Notes: generated by a model not told the origin, from the sequence alone. 36,793 bases of DNA from Syntrophothermus sp. DTU052 (GCA_001512495.1 LFRU01000032.1:624-37416); one strand, 5' to 3'. Shown: positions 8,150-16,428, numbered from the stretch's first letter. Numbers and translations are program-made.

Positions 8150-9205
8150 GTGATCGAAATAGTTTTTTTCAAGCGCCATGCCCTTTGGCTGTTAACGGTT
8201 GCCCTCCTATTATTGGTGCTGCTGGCAGCAGCCATCGGGAGCGTCTACATATCACCCCTCCGGGTCTTGGAGATTTTGCTTCATCGCTTGCCGGAGTTCT
8301 CCGCGCAGATGGTTCCGGACTGGCCGGAGAGCTATGAGACGATAATCCTTTTAATCAGACTGCCGCGGGTGGTCCTGGCCCTGGTGGTGGGTTCGGCCCT
8401 GGCCCTGGCGGGGACCATCTTCCAGGGGCTGTTCAAAAATCCTATGGCCGATCCCCACATTATTGGAGCCTCGGCCGGAGCCGGCCTGGGAGCGGCCATC
8501 GCCATCTCCCTGGGATTGAGTGTAAGCTGGAAAGGCCTGGGAGCCGTACCCTTACTGGCTTCGGCCGGGGCGTTCTTGGCCGTGATTCTGGTATACAGAT
8601 TGGCCAGAAGCAGGGGGGTGGTGCCTATTCCCAACCTCCTCCTGGCCGGGTTGGCTCTGAACTCTTTGCTCTCTGCCCTCATCTCCCTGTTGATCTATTT
8701 CGGACAGGATCAGATGCACACCATTGTCTTCTGGCTGATGGGCGGGCTTTCCGGTCGTTACTGGAATTATGTGTTTTATACCCTGCCGTACCTGTTGGCC
8801 GGCCTGGCGGTGGCGGTTTATTACGCCCGAGATCTCAATCTGATGCTGCTGGGGGAGGAAACGGCCCACAACTTGGGAGTTGAGGTGGAGAAGGTCAAAG
8901 CCGTTCTTCTGCTGGTGGCTTCTGTACTGACCGGAGCCGCGGTGGCTGCCAGCGGCATGATCGGGTTTGTTGGCCTCATCGTTCCTCATGTGGCGAGAAT
9001 CTTGGTCGGTCCGGATCACCGCCTGCTGGTCCCGGTTTCCATCCTGTCGGGGGCTATTCTTCTGCTGGGGGCCGACATCCTGGCGCGCACGGTTCTGGCT
9101 CCGGTAGAACTGCCGTTGGGAGTGGTTACGGCTTTGTTCGGGGCTCCGTTTTTTATTATGCTGCTGCGGCGTACCGGGAGTCATTTTACAGAGGCAGGTG
9201 ATTGA
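8150..9205 (+). CDS. btuC: corrinoid ABC transporter permease, FecCD family
   Basis: A 351-residue polytopic membrane protein of the BtuC/FecCD family with about ten hydrophobic helices. Family motifs include RLPRVVLALVVGSALALAGTIFQGLFKNPMADPHIIGASAGAG, the cytoplasmic coupling loop, and GMIGFVGLIVPHVARILVGPDHR, which contacts the ATPase. The GTG start lies one base after the btuF stop and the stop overlaps the btuD start, so the transporter genes are translationally coupled. It would form the membrane channel for corrinoids delivered by the lipoprotein, with specificity inferred from context. Confidence 0.94.
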   Translation: MIEIVFFKRHALWLLTVALLLLVLLAAAIGSVYISPLRVLEILLHRLPEFSAQMVPDWPESYETIILLIRLPRVVLALVVGSALALAGTIFQGLFKNPMADPHIIGASAGAGLGAAIAISLGLSVSWKGLGAVPLLASAGAFLAVILVYRLARSRGVVPIPNLLLAGLALNSLLSALISLLIYFGQDQMHTIVFWLMGGLSGRYWNYVFYTLPYLLAGLAVAVYYARDLNLMLLGEETAHNLGVEVEKVKAVLLLVASVLTGAAVAASGMIGFVGLIVPHVARILVGPDHRLLVPVSILSGAILLLGADILARTVLAPVELPLGVVTALFGAPFFIMLLRRTGSHFTEAGD

Positions 9206-10452
9206 CAGTGCCGGATTTTCTTGCTGTCCGGGATCTAACGTGCGGATATGCGGCGCCGGTTTTGGAAGACCTGAATTTCCAGATCGGGCAGGGAGCTCTG
9301 GTTGGAATAATCGGACCCAATGCCTCGGGCAAGACCACCTTGCTCAAAACCCTGTGCGGGCTATTGCGGCCCCGGAGCGGTCTGGTTTTGCTGGAGGGAC
9401 AGATTCTCCATAACCTGAAACCGGCCATCAGATCCCGACAGGTAGCAGTGGTGGGGCAGGGGGTACGCATTGCCTTTGCCTTTTCTGTAGCCGAGGTGGT
9501 GATGATGGGACGCCACCCTTATATACCCAGGATGGGATCGCCATCTTCGCAGGATTGGGAAAAGGTGGAATGGGCTATGGAGGTTACCGGAATTTCGCAC
9601 CTCGCCCATCGCCCGGTCAGCAATCTGAGCGGAGGAGAACAACAGAGGGTCTTTATCGCCAGGGCTTTGGCACAGGAACCGGAACTTCTGCTGCTGGACG
9701 AACCCACCTCATTCCTGGATATCGGCCACCAGGTGGAGATACTTGATCTGCTTAAACAGCTGAACCGCCGGCAGCAAATTGCTGTAGTGATGGCCATCCA
9801 TGATCTCAATCTGGCGGCACAATACTGTGACCGACTGCTGCTGGTGCACGAGAACCGGGTATTTGCCTGGGGCACGGTTGATGAGGTAATTACCCTAGAT
9901 AATATCAGAGAGGTATATGGGCAGCCCGTCCTGATCGAGCGCCACCCGGTTTACCGGTGCCCGCAGGTGGTGCTCCTCTCCCGGTTGTCACCTCTTTTTG
10001 ACCGGGCCAAAAAGGTGCATATAGTAGCCGGCGGAGGTATGGGCAGCGACATCCTGCTTAACCTTGGTCGCTGCGGCCACCGGGTTAGCACCGGGGTTCT
10101 GAACCGGGGGGACGGCGACTGGCAAACCGCACAGGATTTGCAGCTGGAAATAGTGGATGTGCCGCCTTTTACTCCGGTAAGCCCGGAAAGCTGCCGTATA
10201 AACCTGGAAATGATGCTTCGCTCCGATGCGGTCATACTCGCCAGCGTACCATTTGGACCGGCCAATCTCCCCAATCTGAAGACCCTGCTGGCGGCAGTCG
10301 AACGGGAAATACCGGTTATTGTGGTGGAACAGGAGCCGATTGCGAACCGCGACTACACCGGAGGAGCGGCCACCCGGATGTACCGGAAGCTGGTGGGGTC
10401 TTCACTGGCAGTGGTGCAGGAACCGGAGGAAATCATGCAGGTCTTGGGATAG
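9202..10452 (+). CDS. btuD: corrinoid ABC transporter ATPase with extra C-terminal domain
   Basis: Residues 1 to about 255 are a FepC/BtuD-type ATPase: Walker A GPNASGKTT (38-46), signature LSGGEQQRV (about 142), Walker B LLLLDEP (Asp166-Glu167) and H-loop AIHDLNLA. Such ATPases normally end near 255-265 residues. This one continues for about 150 residues with a Rossmann-like start (VHIVAGGGMG, about 272) and a GHRVSTGVLNRGDGDW stretch, then alternating strands and helices and VIVVEQEP. I have a general memory of similar tails on other Fe/B12-class ATPases, but I know of no function for them. It is not CbiZ as far as I can judge. The start is TTG 9202, overlapping the btuC stop; GTG 9208 is equally plausible. 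Confidence 0.92.
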   Translation: MTVPDFLAVRDLTCGYAAPVLEDLNFQIGQGALVGIIGPNASGKTTLLKTLCGLLRPRSGLVLLEGQILHNLKPAIRSRQVAVVGQGVRIAFAFSVAEVVMMGRHPYIPRMGSPSSQDWEKVEWAMEVTGISHLAHRPVSNLSGGEQQRVFIARALAQEPELLLLDEPTSFLDIGHQVEILDLLKQLNRRQQIAVVMAIHDLNLAAQYCDRLLLVHENRVFAWGTVDEVITLDNIREVYGQPVLIERHPVYRCPQVVLLSRLSPLFDRAKKVHIVAGGGMGSDILLNLGRCGHRVSTGVLNRGDGDWQTAQDLQLEIVDVPPFTPVSPESCRINLEMMLRSDAVILASVPFGPANLPNLKTLLAAVEREIPVIVVEQEPIANRDYTGGAATRMYRKLVGSSLAVVQEPEEIMQVLG

Positions 10453-10474
10453 ATTGAGAAAGGGAGGTCGGTGG

Positions 10475-11143
10475 ATGGGTGAGAGATTGATAATGGTTAC
10501 CGGAGGGGCCCGCAGCGGGAAAAGCCGGTGGGCGGAGAAAATGGCCGCCGATCTGGGTCACGGCCACCCCGTTTTGTATATCGCCACCTGTATGCCCCGG
10601 GATGAGGAGATGAAACAGAGGGTGCGCCGACACCGGCAGCGTCGCCCTCCGGACTGGATAACGGTGGAGGAGGAATTCAACCCGGCGGAAAAGGTGAGAA
10701 GCCCGGCACCGGGGATCGGGGTCATCCTTATCGACTGCCTGACCATGTGGATCAGCAACCTGCTGCTGCGGGAGCACCAGGAGGGCAGGGAGGATAGTTT
10801 TTACTATGAAAAAGTCATTCCGGCGGTGGAGGAGCTGGCGTTAGCGGCCGGTGCGGCTCCCTGTCCGGTGATTTGCGTGACCAATGAGGTAGGCTGCGGG
10901 ATCGTTCCCGAAAACCATCTGAGCCGTATATATCGTGATCTGGTGGGATGGAGCAATCAGGCTCTGGCCCGTTATGCTTCCGAAGTCTACCTGGTTTGCG
11001 CCGGACTGGCAGTCGACTTAAAACGGCTGGCGGCAGCGTATGGTTGGGACCCGGTTCAGCAGGAGGCGGGAACAGACGGCTTTAACCCGGCACCAGGAAG
11101 GGCTGCGGTGCAGAAGGGGTTGGTCGCACGAAGAAACACTTGA
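10475..11143 (+). CDS. cobU: adenosylcobinamide kinase / adenosylcobinamide-phosphate guanylyltransferase
   Basis: CobU phosphorylates adenosylcobinamide and then transfers GMP to give AdoCbi-GDP, the activated half-molecule for CobS. The P-loop is GGARSGKS (residues 10-17), and the RRHRQRRP segment carries the His (about 53) that is the guanylylated residue in this family. VILIDCLTMWISNLL and VTNEVGCGIVPENHLSR.YRDLVGW.NQ are the conserved body. The start is ATG 10475, seven bases after GGAGG. The ORF-track extension upstream lies inside btuD and is not coding in this frame. At 222 residues it is about 40 longer than typical CobU. The extra C-terminal tail (from about RLAAAYGW) is proline- and glycine-containing and looks unstructured. 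Confidence 0.94.
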   Translation: MGERLIMVTGGARSGKSRWAEKMAADLGHGHPVLYIATCMPRDEEMKQRVRRHRQRRPPDWITVEEEFNPAEKVRSPAPGIGVILIDCLTMWISNLLLREHQEGREDSFYYEKVIPAVEELALAAGAAPCPVICVTNEVGCGIVPENHLSRIYRDLVGWSNQALARYASEVYLVCAGLAVDLKRLAAAYGWDPVQQEAGTDGFNPAPGRAAVQKGLVARRNT

Positions 11144-11176
11144 AGTCTCTGACTTATGAGGTGCGGAGGTGGACGT

Positions 11177-11908
11177 TTGCGCAGCTTTTTGTTGGCCGTA
11201 CAGCTGCTGACCCGGATTCCGGTAAGAATTAGGGGCGAAGTTCATAAGCGGGAGATGGTCCTGTCCGTGACCATGTTTCCCCTGGTGGGACTGCTGGTTG
11301 GTGGAGCGATGGGTCTGGTCCATTACCTGGCATCGTTGGTCCTGCCCGGAACACTACCTGCGTTGCTGGCGGTGCTGGCAGCACTGCTGTTGACCGGGGG
11401 CCTGCACCTGGACGGGCTGATGGATACGGCGGACGGGGTGTTCGGCAGCCATACCCGGGAGAAGGCTCTGGCAATAATGAAAGACAGCCGGGCGGGAGCC
11501 ATGGGGGTGATGGCCTGTGTGGTGGTTCTGGGGATTAAGACGGCGGCCATAAGTTCCTTAATCGGGTACAAAATCTATCCCGTGCTGCTCTTAACACCGG
11601 TTGCTGCGCGGACGGCTATGGTGCCGGCGATGCGATACCCTTATGCCCGGCAGGGGGAAGGGACCGGCTCTCCTTATGCCGGACAGGTTGGTAAGGAACA
11701 TATTATGTTCTCTGTTCTCCTGGCACTGGCAGTGTCGGCTTTGATCATGAGGACCGAGGGGGTTGTCCTGGTTATGGGAGCCTGGCTGGTTTCAGCGGTC
11801 ACGACCTGGTGGCTGGCGAAAAGACTGGGAGGAATGACGGGAGATACCTATGGTTTCATCAATGAGGTTGCCGAGATATCCTTCCTGTTACTGGCACTGA
11901 TGGTTTGA
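11177..11908 (+). CDS. cobS: adenosylcobinamide-GDP ribazoletransferase (cobalamin synthase)
   Basis: CobS joins AdoCbi-GDP to alpha-ribazole (phosphate) in the membrane, completing the cobalamin nucleotide loop. The family core LHLDGLMDTADGVFGSHTREKALAIMKDSRAGAMG is clear, with acidic residues that bind Mg, and about six hydrophobic helices surround it. GGAGGTGG at 11165-11172 sits about five bases before TTG 11177, which gives a normal N-terminus (MRSFLLAVQLLTRIPV). I prefer this over the ATG 11156 of the track. It is the last gene of the riboswitch operon. No cobC phosphatase, cobA/pduO adenosyltransferase or cbiB is present in the window. Confidence 0.94.
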   Translation: MRSFLLAVQLLTRIPVRIRGEVHKREMVLSVTMFPLVGLLVGGAMGLVHYLASLVLPGTLPALLAVLAALLLTGGLHLDGLMDTADGVFGSHTREKALAIMKDSRAGAMGVMACVVVLGIKTAAISSLIGYKIYPVLLLTPVAARTAMVPAMRYPYARQGEGTGSPYAGQVGKEHIMFSVLLALAVSALIMRTEGVVLVMGAWLVSAVTTWWLAKRLGGMTGDTYGFINEVAEISFLLLALMV

Positions 11909-12333
11909 CTCGACGATTAAGGGGGATACCTGAAATATTACCGTGCATTTGCCCATGATCCCGCCGCCCGGCTGGTTGGTTTTCTCCGCCGAGAAATGAC
12001 CATTTGGACAGCAGCTTGTGGGTTACCGGAATGCATAAGTTGATTGTATAATGTCATAGGGTGGGTACTCTCCTTTCAGGTTTGGTTTTTCCCACAACCA
12101 TAATACCTTAGGGATACCCATCCTTTTCAATGCCCTTGTTAAACCGAATAAAGTGCTGTGAACCAAAGTCTGGTCTCCACGGAGAGTTGCAGGTATATCT
12201 TGACTGGCCGGGGCCTGGCATGTTAACCTTTTGTTGTTGGTTGCACATTTTTGCAACCGCATGATCCGGGTATTAAAGCGGCCTTCGGCCCACCTGCGAT
12301 CAGCGAGTCTCTAAAATGTGGAGGTGTAGACTG
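11909..12333 (+). other. intergenic stretch between cobS and rplU
   Basis: About 425 bases without a convincing gene. A 79-codon minus-strand frame (12023-12262) has no ribosome binding site and no family I recognise. TATAAT occurs at 12047-12052 with a weak TTACCG 18 bases upstream. TTGACT at 12200-12205 could be a -35 for rplU, but its -10 is poor. The final 70 bases look like a leader RNA and are entered separately. No strong terminator for the cob operon is visible. Confidence 0.5.
12262..12333 (+). promoter_or_regulatory. possible rplU (L21) leader RNA
   Basis: Directly upstream of rplU there is a GGCC-TTC-GGCC hairpin within ATCCGGGTATTAAAGCGG...CACCTGCGATCAG, ending at the GGAGGTG binding site. 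Firmicutes commonly carry a structured L21 leader at this place that is proposed to mediate autoregulation by L21. The match is by position and general look only. Confidence 0.3.
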
Positions 12334-12645
12334 TTGTACGCTGTTATTAGAACCGGAGGCAAGCAGTACAAGGTTCAGGAGGGAGATGTCCTGAAGCTGG
12401 AGAAACTAGCGGCCGAGATCGGTGAAACCGTTGAATTTGACCAGGTTCTGGCCGTTAAGACCGACGGGGAGTTGAAGATTGGTGCCCCCTATGTCGAAGG
12501 AGCCAGGGTTACGGCCAAGGTCCTGGGACAGGGCAAGGGCAAAAAGATTGTAGTGTTTAAGTACAAGCCCAAAAAGAATTATCGCAAGAAGCAGGGACAT
12601 CGCCAGCCTTTTACCAGCGTTCGTATTGAAAAGATTGTTTTCTGA
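12334..12645 (+). CDS. rplU: 50S ribosomal protein L21
   Basis: The 103-residue product matches L21 over its whole length. It opens [17 protein letters not shown] and ends in the rRNA-binding [24 protein letters not shown]. The start is TTG 12334, seven bases after GGAGGTG, which restores the universal N-terminus; the track's ATG 12316 lies in the binding-site region. It is the first gene of the rplU-prp-rpmA unit, standard in Firmicutes. Confidence 0.97.
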   Translation: MYAVIRTGGKQYKVQEGDVLKLEKLAAEIGETVEFDQVLAVKTDGELKIGAPYVEGARVTAKVLGQGKGKKIVVFKYKPKKNYRKKQGHRQPFTSVRIEKIVF

Positions 12646-12648
12646 ATC

Positions 12649-12981
12649 ATGGTTACGGTTGAGCTGTACAAAGATGACCGAGATATGATAAAGTCTTTTC
12701 GTGTAGAAGGGCATACCGGTTATGCAGATCGCGGGCAGGATATAATCTGTGCCGGGATTTCCGCCGTAACGCAGACCGCCCTCATCGGGCTCATGAATTA
12801 CCTGCGACAGAAACCGGTATACGAAAAAGATGACGGACTGTTAATCTGCAAGCTGCCGCCCGATTTAAGCGGCGATGATGTATTGAAAGCACAGACGATA
12901 CTGGGTACCATGGAAAAGGGATTGAGAGAAATCGAGTTGCAGTATCGGGATTTTCTTCAGATAAGAGTCAGGAGGTGTTAG
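12649..12981 (+). CDS. prp: ribosomal-processing cysteine protease Prp
   Basis: Prp (YsxB family) removes the N-terminal extension of L27 before its assembly into the large subunit. The catalytic pair is visible as [16 protein letters not shown]: His22 and Cys34 have the same numbering as in the characterised Staphylococcus aureus enzyme. The length of 110 residues is typical. It starts 3 bases after rplU and ends 2 bases before rpmA, whose product carries the matching cleavage motif, so enzyme and substrate are encoded side by side. Confidence 0.95.
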   Translation: MVTVELYKDDRDMIKSFRVEGHTGYADRGQDIICAGISAVTQTALIGLMNYLRQKPVYEKDDGLLICKLPPDLSGDDVLKAQTILGTMEKGLREIELQYRDFLQIRVRRC

Positions 12982-12983
12982 GA

Positions 12984-13277
12984 ATGTTTCGTATAGATTT
13001 GCAGTTGTTTGCTCATAAAAAAGGTGTTGGTAGTTCTCGGAATGGTCGGGACAGCGAATCCAAACGCCTGGGAGTCAAGAAGTATGACGGGCAAATGGTT
13101 ACTGCCGGGAATATCATTGTCAGGCAGAGAGGAACCAAAATCCACCCGGGGAACAATGTCGGCCTGGGTGGTGATGATACCATTTTTGCCACCATTGACG
13201 GACTGGTTAAATACGAGCGCAAGGGCAGGAACAAAAAACAGGTTAGCGTTTACCCTGTTGCTGACCTTACCATGTAG
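12984..13277 (+). CDS. rpmA: 50S ribosomal protein L27, extended precursor
   Basis: L27 reaches the peptidyl transferase centre with its N-terminal tail. This protein begins MFRIDLQLF followed by [15 protein letters not shown]. The LQLF|AHKKG junction is the Prp cleavage site known from Firmicutes, so mature L27 should start at Ala10. The body ([21 protein letters not shown]) is standard and the total length is 97 residues. ATG 12984 follows AGGAGGTG by six bases. The track's extra three residues upstream are not needed. A terminator follows at 13341. Confidence 0.97.
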   Translation: MFRIDLQLFAHKKGVGSSRNGRDSESKRLGVKKYDGQMVTAGNIIVRQRGTKIHPGNNVGLGGDDTIFATIDGLVKYERKGRNKKQVSVYPVADLTM

Positions 13278-13340
13278 CAGCTTTTTGTACAAGAGATGAG
13301 GCTATTTTAACAACACGTAGAAAATATGCAGGAGAAGCTG

Positions 13341-13370
13341 ACCCCTGGCAAAAGCCCAGGGGTTGTTTTT
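13341..13370 (+). terminator. intrinsic terminator after rpmA
   Basis: ACCCCTGG (13341-13348) pairs perfectly with CCAGGGGT (13356-13363) around a short loop, followed by TGTTTTT. It ends just 13 bases before the spo0B-like start, so it probably attenuates read-through from the ribosomal genes into the downstream operon. Confidence 0.85.
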
Positions 13371-13383
13371 ACTGGAGGAGAAC

Positions 13384-13839
13384 ATGAATAGCGGAAAAGC
13401 GGCTCAACTGTTAAGCCGCCAGCGGCATGACTATGCCAATCACATACAGGTTATTAAAGGTTACATGGAGCTGGGGATGCCGGAGCGGGCTCTGGAGTAT
13501 GTGGATTCGGTAGTCCAGGAATTAGCCCGAGAAAGTTACCTGTTCCATGCGACGCCCCCTGAGATAGCGGTCAAGTTATATGAAATGCTGTTGTGGGCGC
13601 GGGACCGGGGTATAAGATTGCGATTCGGCCTTCTGGAGTGTGAACATTCGGTTGGGGTCATGCTGTCCCAGGGGTTGGCAGACATCTATCAGGTTTTACA
13701 GGATTTGAAGGTTCCGGCCGACGAGGAAGAGTTTGAGGTCCGGCTGGATTTGATGGAAACTAATAACCAGACAAATATCCGGCTTTCAGGGCCGGGAGAA
13801 TCAGGGCCGGTAATCCGGGAGATAGTAATGGCGAGGTGA
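13384..13839 (+). CDS. spo0B: Spo0B-like phosphotransferase / sensor kinase alpha-helical domain protein
   Basis: A 151-residue protein with the Spo0B-type helical hairpin. SRQRHDYANHIQVIKGYMELG contains the phospho-accepting His15 (RHDY.NH.Q), followed by a second helix (ERALEYVDSVVQELARES) and a short degenerate ATPase-like C-terminus. In Bacillus, Spo0B relays phosphate from Spo0F to Spo0A in the sporulation phosphorelay, and its gene also lies between rpmA and obg, as here. Many Clostridia have no Spo0F, so the partner here is unknown. I chose ATG 13384, five bases after GGAGG, over the track start inside the terminator. The stop lies 4 bases before obg. Confidence 0.85.
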   Translation: MNSGKAAQLLSRQRHDYANHIQVIKGYMELGMPERALEYVDSVVQELARESYLFHATPPEIAVKLYEMLLWARDRGIRLRFGLLECEHSVGVMLSQGLADIYQVLQDLKVPADEEEFEVRLDLMETNNQTNIRLSGPGESGPVIREIVMAR

Positions 13840-13843
13840 TTCC

Positions 13844-15106
13844 ATGTTTGTGGATCAAGCTCGAATCTACGTTAAGGGCGGCGACGGTGGTAACGGGGCG
13901 GTCGCTTTTCGCCGTGAGAAATACGTTTCCCAGGGAGGGCCGTCGGGAGGAGACGGCGGGAGAGGGGCTAACGTAGTTTTTCAAGCGGAAGCGGGACTGC
14001 GTACTTTGATGGATTTTCGCTACCGCAGGCATTATAAGGGCCGGCGGGGCGAACATGGAAAGGGCAAGAATATGCACGGGGCCGGTGCCTCTGATTTGGT
14101 CATCAAGGTGCCGGTGGGGACGGTCATCAAGGATGCTGAAACCGGTGCAGTTCTTGCGGATCTGGTGGAAAGCGGCCAGACTTTCATTGGAGCGAAAGGA
14201 GGCCGTGGCGGCCGGGGCAATGCGCGTTTTGCCACTTCCACCCACCGCGCGCCGGCTTTTGCAGAAAAGGGGGAACCAGGTGCCGAGCGCTGGCTGGTTT
14301 TGGAGCTAAAACTCCTGGCTGATGTCGGACTGGTTGGGTTCCCCAATGCCGGAAAATCGACTCTCATTGCCAGGGTATCCGCGGCTCGTCCCAAAATAGC
14401 CGATTATCCTTTTACCACTCTGGTTCCCAACCTGGGGGTGGTTGAGGTAGCCCCGGGAGAAAGCTTCGTAATGGCCGATATTCCCGGCCTGATCTCCGGT
14501 GCTCACCGCGGGGCCGGACTGGGTCACGAGTTCCTGCGTCATATTGAGCGTACCCGGGTTCTGATATTTATACTGGATTGTTCGGGCTTTGAAGGAAGGG
14601 ACCCGGTTGATGATTATGAAACACTCCTGGAAGAATTAAGGCTTTACCGCCCGGATCTTCTGGAGCGGCCCCGTATTATTGCCGCCAACAAGGTGGATGT
14701 TCCAGGGGCAATGGAGGTCGTAAGCAGTCTGCAGAAGCGGGTTGAGGGTATTGAGATTTTTCCAATTTCCGCTCTCACCGGCGAGGGGGTAGACCCACTG
14801 GTGAACAAGGCGTACCAGACTCTTTTGCAATTGCCTGAGGTTTTCGCAACTACGGGAGACCTGGTGGTAACCCGTTTTGACGATGAACCTCCCTTCACCA
14901 TAAAGAAAGTTAACGGGGGCTACGAGATCAAGGGTGAGCGCATCGAGAAACTAGTGGCGATGACTGACTTTGACAACGAAGAAGCCCTGCCGAGATTTCA
15001 ACATATTATTGAAAAGATGGGGATTAATCAGGCCTTACGAGAAAACGGCATCAAAAACGGCGATTTGGTCCGTATACTGGATCTGGAGTTCGAGTATCAG
15101 GAATAA
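13844..15106 (+). CDS. obg: GTPase Obg (CgtA)
   Basis: Obg is an essential GTPase in 50S assembly and stress or sporulation control. All three domains are present. The glycine-rich Obg fold covers residues 1 to about 157 (YVKGGDGGNGAVAFRREK, GGPSGGDGGRGANV). The G domain has Walker A GFPNAGKST (about 165), switch DIPGLISGAHRGAGLGHEFLRH and NKVD. The C-terminal OCT domain runs from about 345 to 420. Length and order are normal for Firmicutes. It follows the spo0B-like gene by four bases and precedes proB by 50. Confidence 0.97.
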   Translation: MFVDQARIYVKGGDGGNGAVAFRREKYVSQGGPSGGDGGRGANVVFQAEAGLRTLMDFRYRRHYKGRRGEHGKGKNMHGAGASDLVIKVPVGTVIKDAETGAVLADLVESGQTFIGAKGGRGGRGNARFATSTHRAPAFAEKGEPGAERWLVLELKLLADVGLVGFPNAGKSTLIARVSAARPKIADYPFTTLVPNLGVVEVAPGESFVMADIPGLISGAHRGAGLGHEFLRHIERTRVLIFILDCSGFEGRDPVDDYETLLEELRLYRPDLLERPRIIAANKVDVPGAMEVVSSLQKRVEGIEIFPISALTGEGVDPLVNKAYQTLLQLPEVFATTGDLVVTRFDDEPPFTIKKVNGGYEIKGERIEKLVAMTDFDNEEALPRFQHIIEKMGINQALRENGIKNGDLVRILDLEFEYQE

Positions 15107-15156
15107 CAGGCGGTTGTAGAACCAAAAAGCCTGACTGCAGGCAAGGGGGAGGAAGC

Positions 15157-16284
15157 TTGGAAGCCAGAAAAAACCTGAAAAACTGCCACCGTATTGTGGT
15201 CAAGGTCGGCAGCAGCACTATTACCCACGATAGCGGGCTCATTAACATATCGCGATTGGAGAAGCTGGCCCGGGAATTGGCCGATCTGCATAACGAAGGT
15301 CGGGAAGTATTACTGGTTACTTCGGGTGCAGTGGCGGCCGGGGTTGGACGTTTGGGACGCCGAGACTATCCCAAGACCCTGCCTCTGAAGCAGGCTCTGG
15401 CAGCAGTAGGCCAGGGAACACTTCTGCACCTGTACGAAAAATTCTTTGCCGAGTACGGCAAGGATATCGCCCAGGTTCTGCTGACCAAGGATGATTTTGA
15501 CGAGAGGCTCAGATATCTGAATGCGCGTAACACCTTGACTACGCTGCTCCAACTAGGTGTTCTCCCGGTTATCAACGAGAACGACACCGTGGCGGTGGAA
15601 GAGATCCGATTTGGAGACAATGATACCCTATCCGCGCTGGTAGCGGAGATAGTTGACGCCGATCTCCTGGTTATACTCACGGATATTGAGGGTTTGTACA
15701 GTGATGACCCCCATGTTAACCCCCAGGCCGAGCAGTATTGGGAACTGGACGAGATACCCGATATGCTGGAAAAAGGTCTGAAAGGGAAGGGCAACAGGTT
15801 TTCCAGTGGGGGCATGTATACCAAGCTGCTGGCGGCTCGCACCGCCATGGCCTCGGGTATTCCCATGGTTGTGGCTGATGGCCGGAAGCCGGGGGCGGTT
15901 CGCGCAATAATTGACGGCCGGCGGGTCGGTACTCTGTTTAAGCCCAAGGTCGGCCGGATGCAGGCCCGTAAACGCTGGATTGCTTTTGGCAGCCAGACTC
16001 ATGGGGTATTATCCGTCGATAACGGAGCAGCCGATGCCTTGCTCAAGAAAGGCAAGAGCCTTCTGCCCTCGGGGATAGTTTGTGTAGAGGGTGAATTTGA
16101 TCGTGGCATTGTGGTTTCAGTTCAGACGATCGAAGGCCGGGAAATCGGGAGGGGAATGGTGAACTATTCTGCGGATGAGATCAGGGCGATAATGGGTAGA
16201 AAAACTACGGAGATAGCCCGTATCCTCGGCAGCAAGGATTATGATGAGGTGATTCACCGGAACAATTTAAGCCTTATTACCTGA
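15157..16284 (+). CDS. proB: glutamate 5-kinase
   Basis: ProB phosphorylates glutamate to gamma-glutamyl phosphate, the first step of proline synthesis and usually the feedback-controlled one. The kinase domain shows VVKVGSSTIT, LVTSGAVAAGVGRLG, NENDTVAVEEIRFGDNDTLSA and NRFSSGGMYTKLLAA. A PUA domain fills residues about 280-375. The TTG start at 15157 follows GGGGGAGG by four bases. The order obg-proB-proA is common in Clostridia. Confidence 0.96.
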   Translation: MEARKNLKNCHRIVVKVGSSTITHDSGLINISRLEKLARELADLHNEGREVLLVTSGAVAAGVGRLGRRDYPKTLPLKQALAAVGQGTLLHLYEKFFAEYGKDIAQVLLTKDDFDERLRYLNARNTLTTLLQLGVLPVINENDTVAVEEIRFGDNDTLSALVAEIVDADLLVILTDIEGLYSDDPHVNPQAEQYWELDEIPDMLEKGLKGKGNRFSSGGMYTKLLAARTAMASGIPMVVADGRKPGAVRAIIDGRRVGTLFKPKVGRMQARKRWIAFGSQTHGVLSVDNGAADALLKKGKSLLPSGIVCVEGEFDRGIVVSVQTIEGREIGRGMVNYSADEIRAIMGRKTTEIARILGSKDYDEVIHRNNLSLIT

Positions 16285-16428
16285 TGCTGAGGTTCAAAGC
16301 TGGGACTGGCTGATTTGGTATAACCCAAAGCTGTGAAATGGACTGTACTATGAAACCCGCCAGGTTGCAGTCAATTAAATGACAATAAGGCCTATATGGT
16401 TTACTAATCATAAAGGGGGAGATATTGA

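Noticed and set aside
7447-8235. 262-codon minus-strand ORF opposite btuF
   Set aside because: A shadow of the substrate-binding protein gene, caused by GC-rich third positions. No binding site and no recognisable domain.
8552-9184. 210-codon minus-strand ORF opposite btuC
   Set aside because: It is Gln/Arg/His-rich, typical of the reverse complement of a hydrophobic membrane protein gene.
10319-10474. N-terminal extension of cobU in the ORF track
   Set aside because: It lies inside btuD in another frame, and a strong GGAGG with ATG 10475 gives the family N-terminus.
12023-12262. 79-codon minus-strand ORF before rplU
   Set aside because: No binding site and no family. I considered a transposase remnant but saw no supporting motif, terminal repeats or target duplication.
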